The position numbers and the translations under genes were made by a program. The notes under the pieces were generated by a model. It saw nothing but the letters and a program-made list of their open reading frames with translations. It was not told where the DNA came from and did no database searches. This document shows positions 46,241-58,500 of a DNA stretch of 64,000 nucleotides, one piece after another. Origin of the DNA: Terebella lapidaria (taxonomy: Eukaryota > Annelida > Polychaeta > Terebellida > Terebellidae); assembly GCA_949152475.1 (NCBI GenBank), contig OX424563.1, positions 965,001 through 1,029,000 of the forward strand. Reading direction: 5' to 3'. Within the stretch, counting starts at the first letter, position 1. Each line of letters begins with the position of its first letter.

Positions 46241-46887
46241 TGCAGGATGAATCAAGGATGACTCAGCAAAAAATTATTTCGGCCTCTAGGTCAAAGGTCG
46301 TTTGAGGTATCGATCCCAAAATCAATAGGGTTCTTCCCTGGTGATATATAAACCTCCGTGCAAAATTCTGCAACTATTGCCTGAATATTTTTTGAGTTAT
46401 CGTCCGGAAACCAAGTTCCTCGATTTCATCCTCACGGACCTCACGGACCTCGGAGCCGGATCAAAAAAAAAAGTACACCCTAGAGATGTTTGTCTAGGGC
46501 GACGAGTCCGAAAATAACGTCCGTTTCGCTCTACGACGCACGGTTTCCGAGATATGCAGGAAGCCTCAAGGATGAATCAGCAAAAAATTATTTTGACCTC
46601 TAGGTCAAAGGTCGTTTGACGGATCGATCCCAAAATCAATAGGGTTCTTCCCTGGTGGCATATGAACCTCCATGCAGAATTCTGCAACTATTGCATAAAT
46701 ATTTTTCCAGTTATCGTCCGGAAACCAAGTCTTAAAATTAGCCTTGATTTCATCCTCACGGACCTCACGGACCTCGGATCCGGCTCAAAAAGAATAGGGT
46801 TCTTCCTCATATCATTTCTGACTTGCGGTGAAAATTTGACAAGGATCCGTCAAGGCAATCTAAAGTTATCGTCCGGAAACCAAAAGT

Positions 46888-46898
46888 GGCGGAAGAAG

Positions 46899-46935
<37 letters not shown>
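46888..46935 (+). repeat. Poly-A tract in element B
   Basis: 'gaagaag' is followed by about 40 A. It lies between the tandem part and the terminal hairpin. In the short copy at 19.4 kb the same place reads 'tttttcttcttccgc'. Confidence 0.8.
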
Positions 46936-46937
<2 letters not shown>

Positions 46938-47183
46938 CTGCTAAAACCATAAAGGCATTTCTGCCGAAATGCCTTAATTAACATAAAATATACACGTGAA
47001 TCTCATTTTTTCCGTTGCCAGTGGGTCCTGTTTGTGCGACATTGTACCTGTCTATAATTTGACAGTTACTGTGTAAGTTGGTGCTAGAAATTTGGGGAAA
47101 AGCAGCATTATGTCTGCTTTCCACTATAATTGATTGCATCTCGACTGTACAGGTACAAAGTGGTTACCAAGGTTACAAACATC

Positions 47184-50100
47184 CTAAGCTTTTCCGGCCT
47201 TCTCCATTGCCTGAAAAACCAAGTAATCCAGCTTAACTAGACATCCATATAGATGTGTACTGTTACAGTGTACACATATTTTATCAGACACGATGGATTT
47301 TGAATGAATTTCATTTAATTTTACCTTGAGAATAGTAGTTCCCATCTGGGCAGGACTTTGTGTCACGTTGACGCCGGCGGCTTTCAAGGCCTCGATCTTC
47401 TCTCGGGCTCCTCCCTTCCCACCAGCGATGATGGCTCCAGCGTGACCCATTCTACGCCCCGGAGGCGCAGTCATTCCAGCGATGAATGCTGCCACGGGCT
47501 TGCTGTTTGGGCCCTGTAACACGCAAAGGTTGTCATATCAAACACTACTTCAGCGATGAATGCTCCCACGGGCTTGCTGTTTGGACCCTGTAACACGGAA
47601 AGGTTGTCATATCAAACACTACTCCAGCAATGAATGCTGCCACGGGCTTGCTGTTTGGACCCTGTAACACGGAAAGTTGTCATATCAAACACTACTCCAG
47701 CGATGAATGCTGTCATGGGCTTGCTGTTTGGACCCTGTAACACGGAGAGGTTGTCATATCAAACACTACTCCAGCGATGAATGCTGTCATGGGCTTGCTG
47801 TTTGGACCCTGTAACACGGAAAGGTTGTCAAATCAAACACTACTCCAGCGATGAATGCTGCCACGGGCTTGCTGTTTGGACCCTGTAACACGGAAAGTTG
47901 TCATATCAAACACTACTCCAGCGATGAATGCTGTCACAGGCTTGCTGTTTGGACCCTGTAACACGGAAAGGTTGTCATATCAAACACTACTCCAGCGATG
48001 AATGCTGTCACGGGCTTGCTGTTTGGACCCTGTAACACGGAAAGGTTGTCATATCAAACACTACTCCAGCAATGAATGCTGACATGGGTTTGCTGTTTGG
48101 ACCCTGTAACACGGAAAGGTTGTCATATCAAACACTACTCCAGCGATGAATGCTGCCACGGGCTTGCTGTTTGGGCCCTGTAACACGGAAAGGTTGTCAT
48201 ATCAAACACTACTCCAGCGATGAATGCTGTCACGGGTTTGCTGTTTGGACCCTGTAACACGGAAAGGTTGTCATATCAAACACTACTCCAGCGACTGCCA
48301 CGGACTTGCTGTTTGGACCCTGTAACACGAAAGGTCGTCATATCAAACATTACTCCAGCGATGAATAATGCCACGGGCTTGCTGTTTGGACCCTGTAACA
48401 CGGAAAGGTTGTCATATCAAACACTACTCCAGCAATGAATGCTGCCACGGGTTTGCTGTTTGGACCCTGTAATACGGAAAGGTTGTCATATCAAACACCA
48501 CTGGTGCCCGCACAACCCAATGACAATCTAATACAGTGGCAAGAATATAAATTGATTGATACGAGTTGTACGGTATGAATAAAAAAAAGTTAGACTCACA
48601 GTATTATGTTCTGTCAAGAAGTCAGCTGCCCGCTCCTCGGCTTGCCCTCCAATCTCTCCTATCAACACAATACCTGAAACAACACAAGTCACTCGAAATT
48701 CAGGCACTTTAGGGTGTAAAACATCATCCAACTGTCTGTGACTTCAATTAAACTCCTGCCACAAGCCCACAAAGTCACATAGTACCATCAAGGAAACTTC
48801 ATACCAGCACCTTGGTCTTCAACATACTAACCTTCGGTTTCTGGGTCTTTCAAGAAGACATCTAAACAATCGACAAAGTTGGTGCCATTGAAAGGATCCC
48901 CACCAATACCCACACAGAGCGTCTGTCCGAGGCCGACTTGTGTCGTTTGATAGACTGCCTCGTATGTCAGCGTTCCTGATCTTGATACAATACCTTGGAA
49001 ACAGAACAGCTGGCATAAAATACAAATCTACTTACAAGCTAATACTCCGTGTGTCAGCTATACTTTATATAAGTAATATGTGATTCATCCACACTGCATC
49101 TAGCACACAAGATTTCTGTTCACCAAGAATGACTAACATTACTTGCCTATTTTTCCTTTTTTGTGGATATGGCCAGGCATGATTCCTATTTTGCATTCTC
49201 CAGGCTACAAAATAATTTTCACTAATGTATGTATGCAATATATTACAAAAGTTCAGTTGAATTTTCTATTTTGGAATTGAAATATGATTAAACATTTCAG
49301 TCTCTAGAGTGAGGATATACATGTAATGATTTTCATTTTACTGCAGACCAGATGCCACACATACTCGAATGATTCCCGGGCAGTTTGGACCAATTATCCT
49401 TGTACTGGACTGCCGCAGAAGCCTGTTCTTGACTCGCACCATGTCCTGCTGAGGTATTCCTTCTGTTATTACTACAACTAGTCCCATTTCAGCATCCATA
49501 GCATCCATAACAGCTGCGGCTGCGTGTGAGGGTGGCACATATATAACAGACGCATCGGCTCCCGTCGCATCTTTGGCCTGATAGGGAAACGTAAACATCA
49601 ACAACTGCCTTGTAACATTCACAACACCAAAACTTTTCGTGACGGAAAAAGCAAACACGAATAGGATAAATACACACCCAGTACACAGGTAAACCCAAAA
49701 TTTGTGATAAACCCAAACAACGAGGTTTGGAAACACCGGCATACATCATGTAGACAATCTATTGGAATCTTTACCTCTTTGACCGTGTTGAAGACCGGCA
49801 AACCCAGGTGCATGCGGCCCCCTTTCCCGGGCGACGTCCCTCCAACTATGTTTGTTCCATACTGGATTGCCTGTTCTGCATGGACAGTTCCCTACAAGAT
49901 ACGACAAGGGAGAGTGTGACTTCCCACAATAGTTGAACAGCCCACCATGCCATTCCAGTATCTATGGTTCACATATCATGCATATATACATTAGTGTATT
50001 GATCACCATTCATGCTGATCAGATCTAGTTGGAACAGTTCATCAAGTTACTTAGTGACTTTGTCTTCCTTTCTGATCGTTGGAGAAATATCAATACACAT

Positions 50101-52606
50101 TGCTGGCTACGAGTTCCATATGTGAATAATGTATGGATTTATAAAGTGTTACAATAGCAGGTTACATGTTTGGTAATGGTGATATTTACCTGTTTGCCAG
50201 TGAATCCTTGTACTAAAACTTTAGTATTTTTGTTTATGGAGAGATTGGAACGAGTTGCGTTGTATGCGCAGTGGCGAGCTCCTAGCACTTGCTGGACTGT
50301 TGATAAAACAATATTTAACTTCCATAAATTACATTAAATCTTTCCAGGCGAGCATGTATATTTTTACTGATGTCTGAGTTAAAGTCTAACTAGAGTGTAT
50401 CATTTTATGCTCTTATACCGTGGAGATGGTTTCCCTGATCATTTGGGTTTTTACAGAACTTGAAAATCTCAATCACAACCCGAGATATTTCTATTTTCGT
50501 GAACTACTTTTTTCCAATCTATCAGCAATTTGCAGGGCCTCATTAATTATTATAATTAGATATTCATGACGTCATATGAGTCAAGTACTATAATTAGCTA
50601 TCTAAAACTCATTTATGCAAGGGTTATAATGTAGATAAAGGTTCCTATAGAGACTGATATGTTTTGTGGTAATGCATAATCAGTCTTTTGTTATGCCAGC
50701 ATGTTGTCAAGGCTACACAATCAGAGCTAGCGCCCCTTAGCAACCAGTTGTTGGGAGGGTTGCTATGGACAATTGAACTGTTAGGACATGTGAAAGTGCT
50801 ACTTTCTTTTAACATTTTCACAAAGGATCATAATGTAACAAAAGTTGTGGTCCTAATAATGTGGAATCATCAATGGATAGCAACAGAATCTCCATAGCAA
50901 CGTGGTTGCTATGGGCCATATTCCGGCCCTGGTTGCCATGACAACAACGAAATTTTCTCAAAATTTGAATATTTTCTGTATGAAGCCATTTTGTGGAACA
51001 AAAATTATTTTTATGCTCTTCAATATTGTGCAGTACTGGTTTCAATGAGCTCATTATCTTTCAGTGACTCATATGACGTCATCATTGCTCATTTGCATAT
51101 TCGCAAATGACATCGAAAGGTCAATAGGACATGTCATAAACAAACCTCTGTAAAATAGTGACTATTCAAGATAATTCATTTTTGTAAAAACAGAAATGAT
51201 CCCCAGACTTCCGTCTTTGATATTGACACTAAACTAAAAAAAGTTATTTTTTCACTCTAGTTAGGCTTTAAATAACCATTGTCATAGCATACAAAGTACC
51301 ACCTTAAAAATTACCATGATTATTAGTAAAATACTTGCATTGTACAAAATCCAACTTATGAAGTTGATGGTGCCATTCATAAAGATGAAATACTAGCATA
51401 CTAGTGATGCATATTAGTCTATTAGACAGAGCTCAAACTGTTGCCAAAAAGGTGTTTGCATGGTTAACCTCACTTCAACAACATCAGCATGATCAGGGAT
51501 GAGTGTTAATTTCTCAAATTATCATAGACCAATTTGCAATAGTTGTGACCCCAGTCAGTGTCACCAATTTAAATGACACTGCCTATATGTATTGAGACAG
51601 ATCATGACCATAATCATACATAGGGAAAAATATACTGCCCACAAGTGAATCAAGCATAGCCGCGTCAGTGCAATACTTTCTATTCACAACTTAACTTTTT
51701 AATATTTTAATGACCACTTCATCATGTACATAAATGCATCAGCATCACAAAAATATCAACAACAAAAAACTGTGTAGATTTAGATCGAATGAGTTTTAAA
51801 AAATCAGAGTATGGATTTAGGCCTAAAAAATAAATCTTCATCATGTATGGATACTACAATACACCACACAAATATGTAAAGACATTGTTTCCATATTCCA
51901 AAAATAGCCATGTTAAATGCGCCCTTTTTTTCTAGGTCTTAGGTTTATACTCGTATGTTCAAAGCACGTACCCGGACCATGAGTTCAATTTTCTTATAAA
52001 ACCTTTTCTTATAAAACCTGCTTGGGATCATTGGGATGTGGCTCAATTCTGAAACTGGAGTTTGCATTGTTGTTTTGTGGGTTTGTTTTTTTTCGTTGGC
52101 TTTGCTTTGGCTTTGGTTGACAGGGACTGTCAGTGTTAACCAAGTTCAAGTTTGCCCTTCACCTCACCCAGATCTGAGCCTGAGGTCAGGAACACACCGC
52201 GCTGAGGCCTAAGCGTTTAGCTGTGCTCTACAACTGTACATGTTTGATGTAGGCCCTACCATAAAAATCCCATGAAGATTTATTTCGCCTGTACACAGAA
52301 ATGGATCTTAAGTGAATGTCAATTAGGCTACTTGAAAAGTTAAATATGACCTCTAATTATCGCAATCAATCAGGCGAATACACATGACATGTCAATAGTT
52401 TATCCGATCATGTGGGGGGAGGCGCTGACAAGAGGACTTTTAAAACTTCAATCCACCGCTAGTAATTTGCATGAAGTACTTTAGCAATTTAATAAATCAC
52501 TTCCACATCATATGTTTTCAGTGTAGAACACAACTATCCCAGTGCAGCCGTATTATCGGTGGCATTTACCAGCAATTCTGCCGAATAGTCTGCTTGCAGA
52601 GGCCAT
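47184..52606 (-). CDS. SUCLG1: Succinyl-CoA ligase subunit alpha, mitochondrial, complete gene, 9 coding exons
   Basis: The alpha subunit pairs with an ATP- or GTP-specific beta subunit in the mitochondrial matrix. It interconverts succinyl-CoA and succinate with substrate-level phosphorylation in the TCA cycle. Coding exons are 52606-52570, 50296-50190, 49891-49775, 49577-49365, 49204-49147, 48993-48832, 48673-48600, 47513-47325 and 47210-47184. They total 984 nt, 327 residues, with all phases consistent. The start [12 protein letters not shown] is a basic/hydrophobic mitochondrial presequence. Conserved parts: GFTGKQGT (CoA binding), [60 protein letters not shown] and [10 protein letters not shown], with the phosphohistidine in GHAGAI. 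All key residues are intact. Human SUCLG1 is 346 residues; the difference lies in the presequence and C-terminus. Confidence 0.95.
47520..48500 (-). repeat. 74-bp minisatellite made from the exon 8 splice acceptor of SUCLG1
   Basis: About 13 units of 73-77 bp (two shorter) fill intron 7 and abut exon 8. On the gene strand each unit is about 30 bp of intron end (ttgtcatatc side: CCTTTCCGTGTTACAG) plus about 40 bp that copy the exon start, coding [13 protein letters not shown]. The true exon 8 begins at 47513 after the same GTGTTACAG. Copies differ mainly by gtcc/gccc and ccacg/tcatg changes. Confidence 0.92.
49141..49147 (-). other. SUCLG1: Non-canonical GC donor of SUCLG1 exon 5
   Basis: After [19 protein letters not shown] the exon ends AAATAG|GCAAGT. 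This matches the known GC-AG intron class, in which the rest of the donor stays close to consensus. The frame into the next exon (GTATTGTATC) then gives the expected GIVSRSG. No nearby GT donor keeps frame. Confidence 0.8.
50379..51271. mobile_element. MITE with ttaaagtctaactagagtg ends, in SUCLG1 intron 1
   Basis: The ends 'ttaaagtctaactagagtg' and 'cactctagttaggctttaa' are inverted. Inner inverted blocks include 'gacgtcatatgagtca' / 'tgactcatatgacgtc'. About 893 bp and non-coding. The rest of intron 1 (51272-52569) shows no gene. Confidence 0.75.
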
Positions 52607-53050
52607 GACTGCTGAACACCCAGAATTCAGAGCGACGGAAGCAGCTTTCGAAATTGCGGACTGTAGTTTTTTGGTCAGATTTATGGTCTGGGTTTTGTGT
52701 ATCCACTGTCACCAGTCATCAGGGACATGACATGACGTTCAACCTAATGTACAACCTAATGTAGCATTATGACGTGATGGAGCTGTGCGAGTAGTGACAC
52801 CACAGTTATGGTGCTGCAGTGTGGGCAGATTAATAAGGCATTCGGTGACACTCCTGTAATGGAGTATACCTTTTTATCGTGGGGTCACCCAATGAGCTAA
52901 ATAAGTACTCCACACTATCATATATCCTAGTATATAATGGCCAGGTTCGCAAGACAATCTAACACATCATGAGGAGACTGCCTAACAGATTCTAGCCCTA
53001 TACAGGGGGCGGATCCAGTGCTCTTGTTAAATGTACGTAATCTTGTAATA
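52607..53050. other. 5' flank of SUCLG1, no gene seen
   Basis: It probably includes the SUCLG1 promoter. No TATA box is evident near the start codon. No other coding exon was recognised. Confidence 0.4.
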
Positions 53051-53079
53051 GTGTGAGCGAGCGAAGCAAGCGAAGCCTT

Positions 53080-54150
53080 ATGCGGTTCGGGGGGTGGCGT
53101 AAGCCCGAGAAATTTATGGAATTTAGTGTCTCGGAGATGGTTTCTAAGTTGTATTTTACAACTGTACCTTGTGAAATAAATACGCGTCATTGCGGTAAAA
53201 TTTGCTTCGCATTCTGGGAACGTCAATTTCCATCGGCTCCGCCATTTTGCCGTTTCCAAAACAAAGTTTGCCATCAATTTGAGAGATTTTATGTCGAGGA
53301 CGAAGGAAATTCTCATTTGAAGTAGGCGTCTAAACGTTTTATGCATTATACCATGCGAAGCCCCCAACTCTCTACATGTCTATGTGCTGACTTTCTTATG
53401 GAGATTCCATGTCAACCTATCGACGCCCGTTTTGGCATGTAAACGTTTAGACACCTACTTCAAATGAGAATTTTCTTCGTCCTTGACATGAAATCTCTCG
53501 AATTGATGGCAAACTTTGAATATTCCACAGATGTATAATGCATAAATTGATGCGTTAGGTTTGAGAAAATTACGCAAAATGGTGAGATTGTTTTGGAAAC
53601 GTCAAAATGGCGGAGCCCTCCTTGGTGTTATGAAGTGAACACAACGATTCGTCTGCGATGCCACGGCTACATTTACCATAGTTGAACGTATTCATATGTC
53701 AAGGTGTTGGGTGTGAGAAGCCTTCGGACAATCCTTTATATTTTAAACTGGTCTTTTCATTAGCCCAGTGGGCATATGTTAATTATCATGATATCAGATG
53801 CATATATTCCTCATAGTTTCCAATATTTTAAAGGATATTTTATTAAGGTTCAATATCATTTTAGCAGGTGTATCTGTTTCACTGATTTCAAAATAAATGT
53901 TTACTTATTAGTAATATGAATGAAGTAGGCATATGCTTTCATCCATAGATGCTTTCATCATAATATACGGAAATGAATTGGAATCATGTGGATATGGTAG
54001 CATTTTTATTATTTTTGGGGGTGGGGGGAGGGGGGGGGGGAGGGGGGTAACGTTGAGGAGGATACATTCAGCTGTCAGGGTGCTGATGATGTGCTCGAGC
54101 TCCAATGTCGACTCTCGCAGTTAGCTGCATTTTCTTGTTGCTACTATGTG
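53080..54150. repeat. Palindromic pair of dispersed repeats
   Basis: Positions 53080-53340 match 26600-26930 in the same orientation, and 53390-54150 match 26120-26990 inverted. The two halves here are therefore partly inverted copies of each other, centred at about 53370 ('cctacttcaaatgagaatttt' against 'attctcatttgaagtaggcg'). A G-rich run of about 30 bp lies at 54018-54047. Confidence 0.75.
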
Positions 54151-54474
54151 ACTGTGTCTTAGAACGACGAGCTTCCAGGTCCAGAATTGTCCCCAGGGCC
54201 CTCGCGGGCCTTAGCCGGCGAGATCGGACGTAGAGCTCATGGCCGAGCCCTCAGTCGTACTCTCGCCTTGCCAGCACTGAGATAGCTCAACTGAACAAGA
54301 CGGCTTGGGAGTATATATAACCCCCGATGCACGAGACACGAGGGATGACGTAAGACCATTGTTACAGTATAATGGAACGATAGAACACGAAGCGGCCAAA
54401 ACAAGAGTAATGTTTACAAAGAATCCTGCCGGGATCTTTGGGCGAAATCGCCACACCTCTTTTTCGTCACTCGA

Positions 54475-54850
54475 ATGGCTTGGAATTTCACTGGGTAGAA
54501 TTCCATGAGCCATCTGCCTTCCCAATGCCTAAGTTTCTCCAGATCTTCCTGTAGAATGCGGCCGTCTCCAACGTCCTTGATTGTATAATAAGACACAGTG
54601 ATCGGCAAAGAGTCTGGCTTGTGATCCCTTGGAGATGACATCCGGCAGGTCGTTTATGTACAACAGGAATAGGAGGGGTCTGAGCACTGACCCCTGTGGT
54701 ATGCTTGAGTCGACTGCTGATTTCCTGGAGCAGGTACCTCCTAGTTGTACTATTTGGGTTCGGTCGGCCAGGAACTGCTCTATCCATGACAAGGTGTTGT
54801 TTCTGATCACACATTACTTCAATTTCTCGATGAGTGTACCGACTTTATCA
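54475..54850 (-). pseudogene. Dead LINE reverse-transcriptase fragment
   Basis: The minus strand shows the RT core SSIPQGSV-RPLLFLLYINDLPD and ARLFADHCVLLYN in one frame, then LEKLRHWEGRWLMEFYPVKFQ in another. These are CR1/Jockey-like non-LTR motifs. The catalytic FADD has become FADH and the frame changes once, so it cannot act. It is unrelated in sequence to the intact LINE at 22.9-26 kb. Confidence 0.75.
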
Positions 54851-55562
54851 AATGAATGACTATGAAACCATCATATACATAATATCACTGTGAGTCTTTG
54901 ATACAAACTAAACACAATAGCGTCACAGAAGGAAATCAAAATACCAGTGCAGAATCATAGTTCCCTACAGGGTATTTTTGATGTGTAGTTAGTAAATAAT
55001 GATTATTAATTAGTCCAGCAGATTTGCCCTTAAACAATTACTTCATGCACGTTCTCACTTTCTATTTTATGTACAGGAAAGACATGCCTGTTTAGAACAA
55101 TAACAATCTTGGTTACATGTTGCTTGATGAGCTGGAAATAGAAATGGGTCTTGAGAGACAGTGCCAGTATCATAAAATCATAAAATCGTTGTACTTTTAC
55201 CCCTGATTCGTTCCAGTCAAAATAGCGGAAATTCCTATGTATGTGTCGTTGCTACTTATCACGCGATGTCTTAATAAACATGGAACCAGTACCCAAGTAC
55301 AAAGTATTGGAAATAGTACACAAAATATCATAATCGGCAAAGTGATTTTTTTCTGGGAAGTAATCCATGATCCACTGGAGTGGGGTCATTTAACATCGAT
55401 TTAAATGAACCTTGTTTTTGGTACGTTGTTCCCGTAATATTATGATGAACCATGGATGAATCGGATCTAACACTTCGCATTTTATAAAACGCCAATGGGT
55501 ACTTTGGATTGACCAATCGCCAACGAGAAGTAACGTCACGTGACGGGCAGATTTTCAACAAG
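54851..55562 (+). other. 5' flank of GOLGA7
   Basis: No gene recognised. It presumably contains the GOLGA7 promoter. 'aacgtcacgtgacg' at about 55533, 30 bp before the start codon, is a CRE/E-box-like palindromic motif. Confidence 0.4.
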
Positions 55563-58500
55563 ATGGCAGACAGTCAGGTAAACACGGATGAACTCACTTC
55601 GTCACAAATATATGAATTATTGTTTGTATGCGAATGATTTAATATACGAGCAGTAGCTAGTTCCATTAGTAACATATATTTCCCTGATTATGATTATCTA
55701 CACACACAGTGAGTCAGAGTGACTGAGTGTGGCTGGTGACAGTGGTGACACACGTCACTCGTCAGTCAGGCAGTGTCAATCACTCAATGACTGTCAAGTA
55801 AAGTGTTTTTTGTTTAGTTCAATGGTCACTGTGACTGCATGACAGCAAGCAATTTTTGTTTGCGGACTCAAAAATTCAATGATGAGGCTAAATTTAACAT
55901 GGGGGAAGATTGCCACCTTTTTAAATTTCTGCGATAAGTCTGAATTTCGATGAAAAGTTGCCATTCGACTACAGTGTATCAGATGAAATATGCCAAGTTA
56001 TAGTGCGATACCATTTAGTACCACCAAAATATAGCCTAAAAATGGTGTAAAACGATAGTAAGTTTTTGACTTACTTTGCCACATACTTCAGAAACGATTG
56101 CAACGTTTGAACTTTTGATCTGTCTACAGCGGGTATGTCATCATCATCGCGTGATCAAGGCCCGTTGTAGACGGATCGAAACGTCACAATCGTTTCTCAA
56201 GTATGTTCCAAAGTAAGTCAAAGTCTTACAATCATATTGATTCTGGAAGACATGAACACCATGGTGTGAACGAGTTAGATAATCAGAGTATAAGCTACTA
56301 TGAAGTTCATCTTGCACTTCCAAGTTCCAGACCGGCTAGCCTTGCTCCACAGCTGAACCTGTATTTTTGATTGATATTTTTAACATATTCTCTGCCTTTG
56401 GGGAATTGAAATACGCTTGCCAGAGTTACTCACCAGCCATCCAAAACCAAACCTTTTGGCAAAATTGGCAAAAGAAGATACATGTACATCTAGCCCATAG
56501 ATTTAAGTGCATTTTCTAAATGTTTTTAAATTTCTAAGCCTGCTATAAATATATGTAGATGACCAATCTTTTAAATTTTAAATCAGAAAATATCATACCT
56601 GGTATGGTTACTCACCATTTTTTGTAGCCTACATATGTACATGGCTATGTAACATAGTTTTTTACTCATAAAAAAATTATAAAAAAGATCTTAAAGCACC
56701 TTAAATTGGCTGTATAGAATGGTTGGCATCATTGATCTGAAACATGAAGTTGATCCCTTTGGCCAAGATATGTCTAATGAATCTTGTATAACAAATGCTG
56801 CGACTGTCCACAGCCGATTTCACCAGATTTTTCAGATGTCCATGATAATGTGCAAATAAAATTTAAAATCACCCGGGTTTTTTTTTCATTTCTATGTACA
56901 GCGCCATGCAGCTGATGTTTAATCTGGGACATGGAAGGACGGACAAATCTGCCTCTACTATTGCAGGTCAGTGTTCAGGTGCTTACTGAATCAGGTGGGA
57001 ATTTTGAAAAGGTCTTAGTTTTCAAGAATTTTGAATTTGAATATATCTGAAACTATTAAAACTGAGATTTGAGAAAAAACTCCTAGAAGTTGTTACGAGT
57101 GAGTGAGTCAATGACACCCTGACACATGTCATTCCATTGACAGAACATGGAAGACATCAGGAGAATTCCGACGGCACACTGTCCCAAGGTGTTTGTTCAG
57201 CGAGATTACACAGAGGGGACGTCTGTGCGCTTCCTGACAAAGTTCCCACAAGAGCTTGAAGACAAGGTCTGGTATCACTCGCATGCCGAGTGCTGTGGGG
57301 ATATTTTCTTCATTCATGTGTGTGTCAGCAGTTCTAACTAATTACCAGTATGTGAAAAAATTTATTTGATATGTTCAATTTCGAACATCCTGAAAGATAA
57401 CTATATGATGCTGAAGCAGGCATTGAACAGGAATGAAGACGAGTGAATAAGCTAATGAAATAGAGACAGTTTGATCAAGAATATTCTGCTATGACTATAT
57501 CACAGTGCTTACACAGATTAAGGTACCGCGCGGTACCTTAATCAAAGATGGCGGAAGGTAGGTTATGCTTCAATCTTTTACCGGCGATTTCTAGCATACA
57601 CATGAGAAATGCGCGTATATTTTTGTGTTTTCTGAGAAGGAGTTACATCATATACACTGTGGATAAGTTACAAGAGATGTTATACTGGCAGTCGCGAGTA
57701 ATTTGAGGGAGAAGAAATCGGCTTGATTACGGTACCACACAGAGCTGAGCGGCCTGTGATTACCGTACCACGCGTAAAAGATTATGGTACCACATCAGAA
57801 AAATGTGTGCACTTTCGAACATAAATACACCACTGCAGAGCAAGGAGTTCAGCAAAAACTCCTGACATTTTTTCACCAGCGGAATTGGGATGGGGTCACT
57901 TCGCGATGATCTCAATGGTGAAGATTTGATGATGTTACACACTTCGTTTGGTGTTAGCCTTTTGAAGTTCTCGAGTTTGTATGTGACCTGATTTAGCACT
58001 GGGTGATCATCAGAGAACGTTAATGTAATCTTGGCAATTTTGTTGCTGAAGACGTTTCAAAAACGATCACAGAACTTAGCCACCGAATCTGTGTCAGGAA
58101 ATTTGGAGACTTTTTTCTTGTCTAGCACTGCTGCAGGGTGTTAATGAAAGATGATTTAGATATAAGAGATTGCCAGCAGAACCGTTCATGTGAAATAAGC
58201 CGCGTTGTCAATCAATTGATTATATCAATTGAGTCCTCTGACACTATAGTGACAGCGAGGTTTATAACTGGCATACAATAGGATGGTGCACTGTGCAGTG
58301 ATGTATTTATGAAATGCACATAAATTGTTCTATTGGGGACTGTATGATTACTTGTTCTGTAAATTTTATAGTTTAAAAATGTAAAAATGTTTCTGTACTC
58401 AGTAATCATTTGAGTCATATGAATAGAATCTGACTATTAGCTGTACAAAACTGGCTCACAATAGAAACAAAAATTTGAGAGATATTGCAGTAAAATTGCG

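Larger units (their letters stand above)
44703..46975 (+). mobile_element. Element B, long copy with 147-bp tandem core
   Basis: The left end is actagacgtcaaggcc, then hairpin ATGCC-ttgga-GGCAT. The core is a tandem array. The right part repeats 'ggttcttccctggtg...' and 'gttatcgtccggaaacc' twice, then an A run of about 45 and a terminal hairpin AAGGCATTT-ctgccg-AAATGCCTT. No coding capacity. The general plan matches element A, so both may be mobilised by a rolling-circle (Helitron-like) or other unknown machinery. Confidence 0.75.

Noticed and set aside
44703-46975. SINE suggested by the A-rich tail of element B
   Set aside because: The A run is internal, a terminal hairpin follows it, and no RNA polymerase III promoter is visible.
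44770-48500. Regular repeats that could be mistaken for a CRISPR array
   Set aside because: Units are contiguous and near-identical, with no variable spacers, and the DNA is from an animal.
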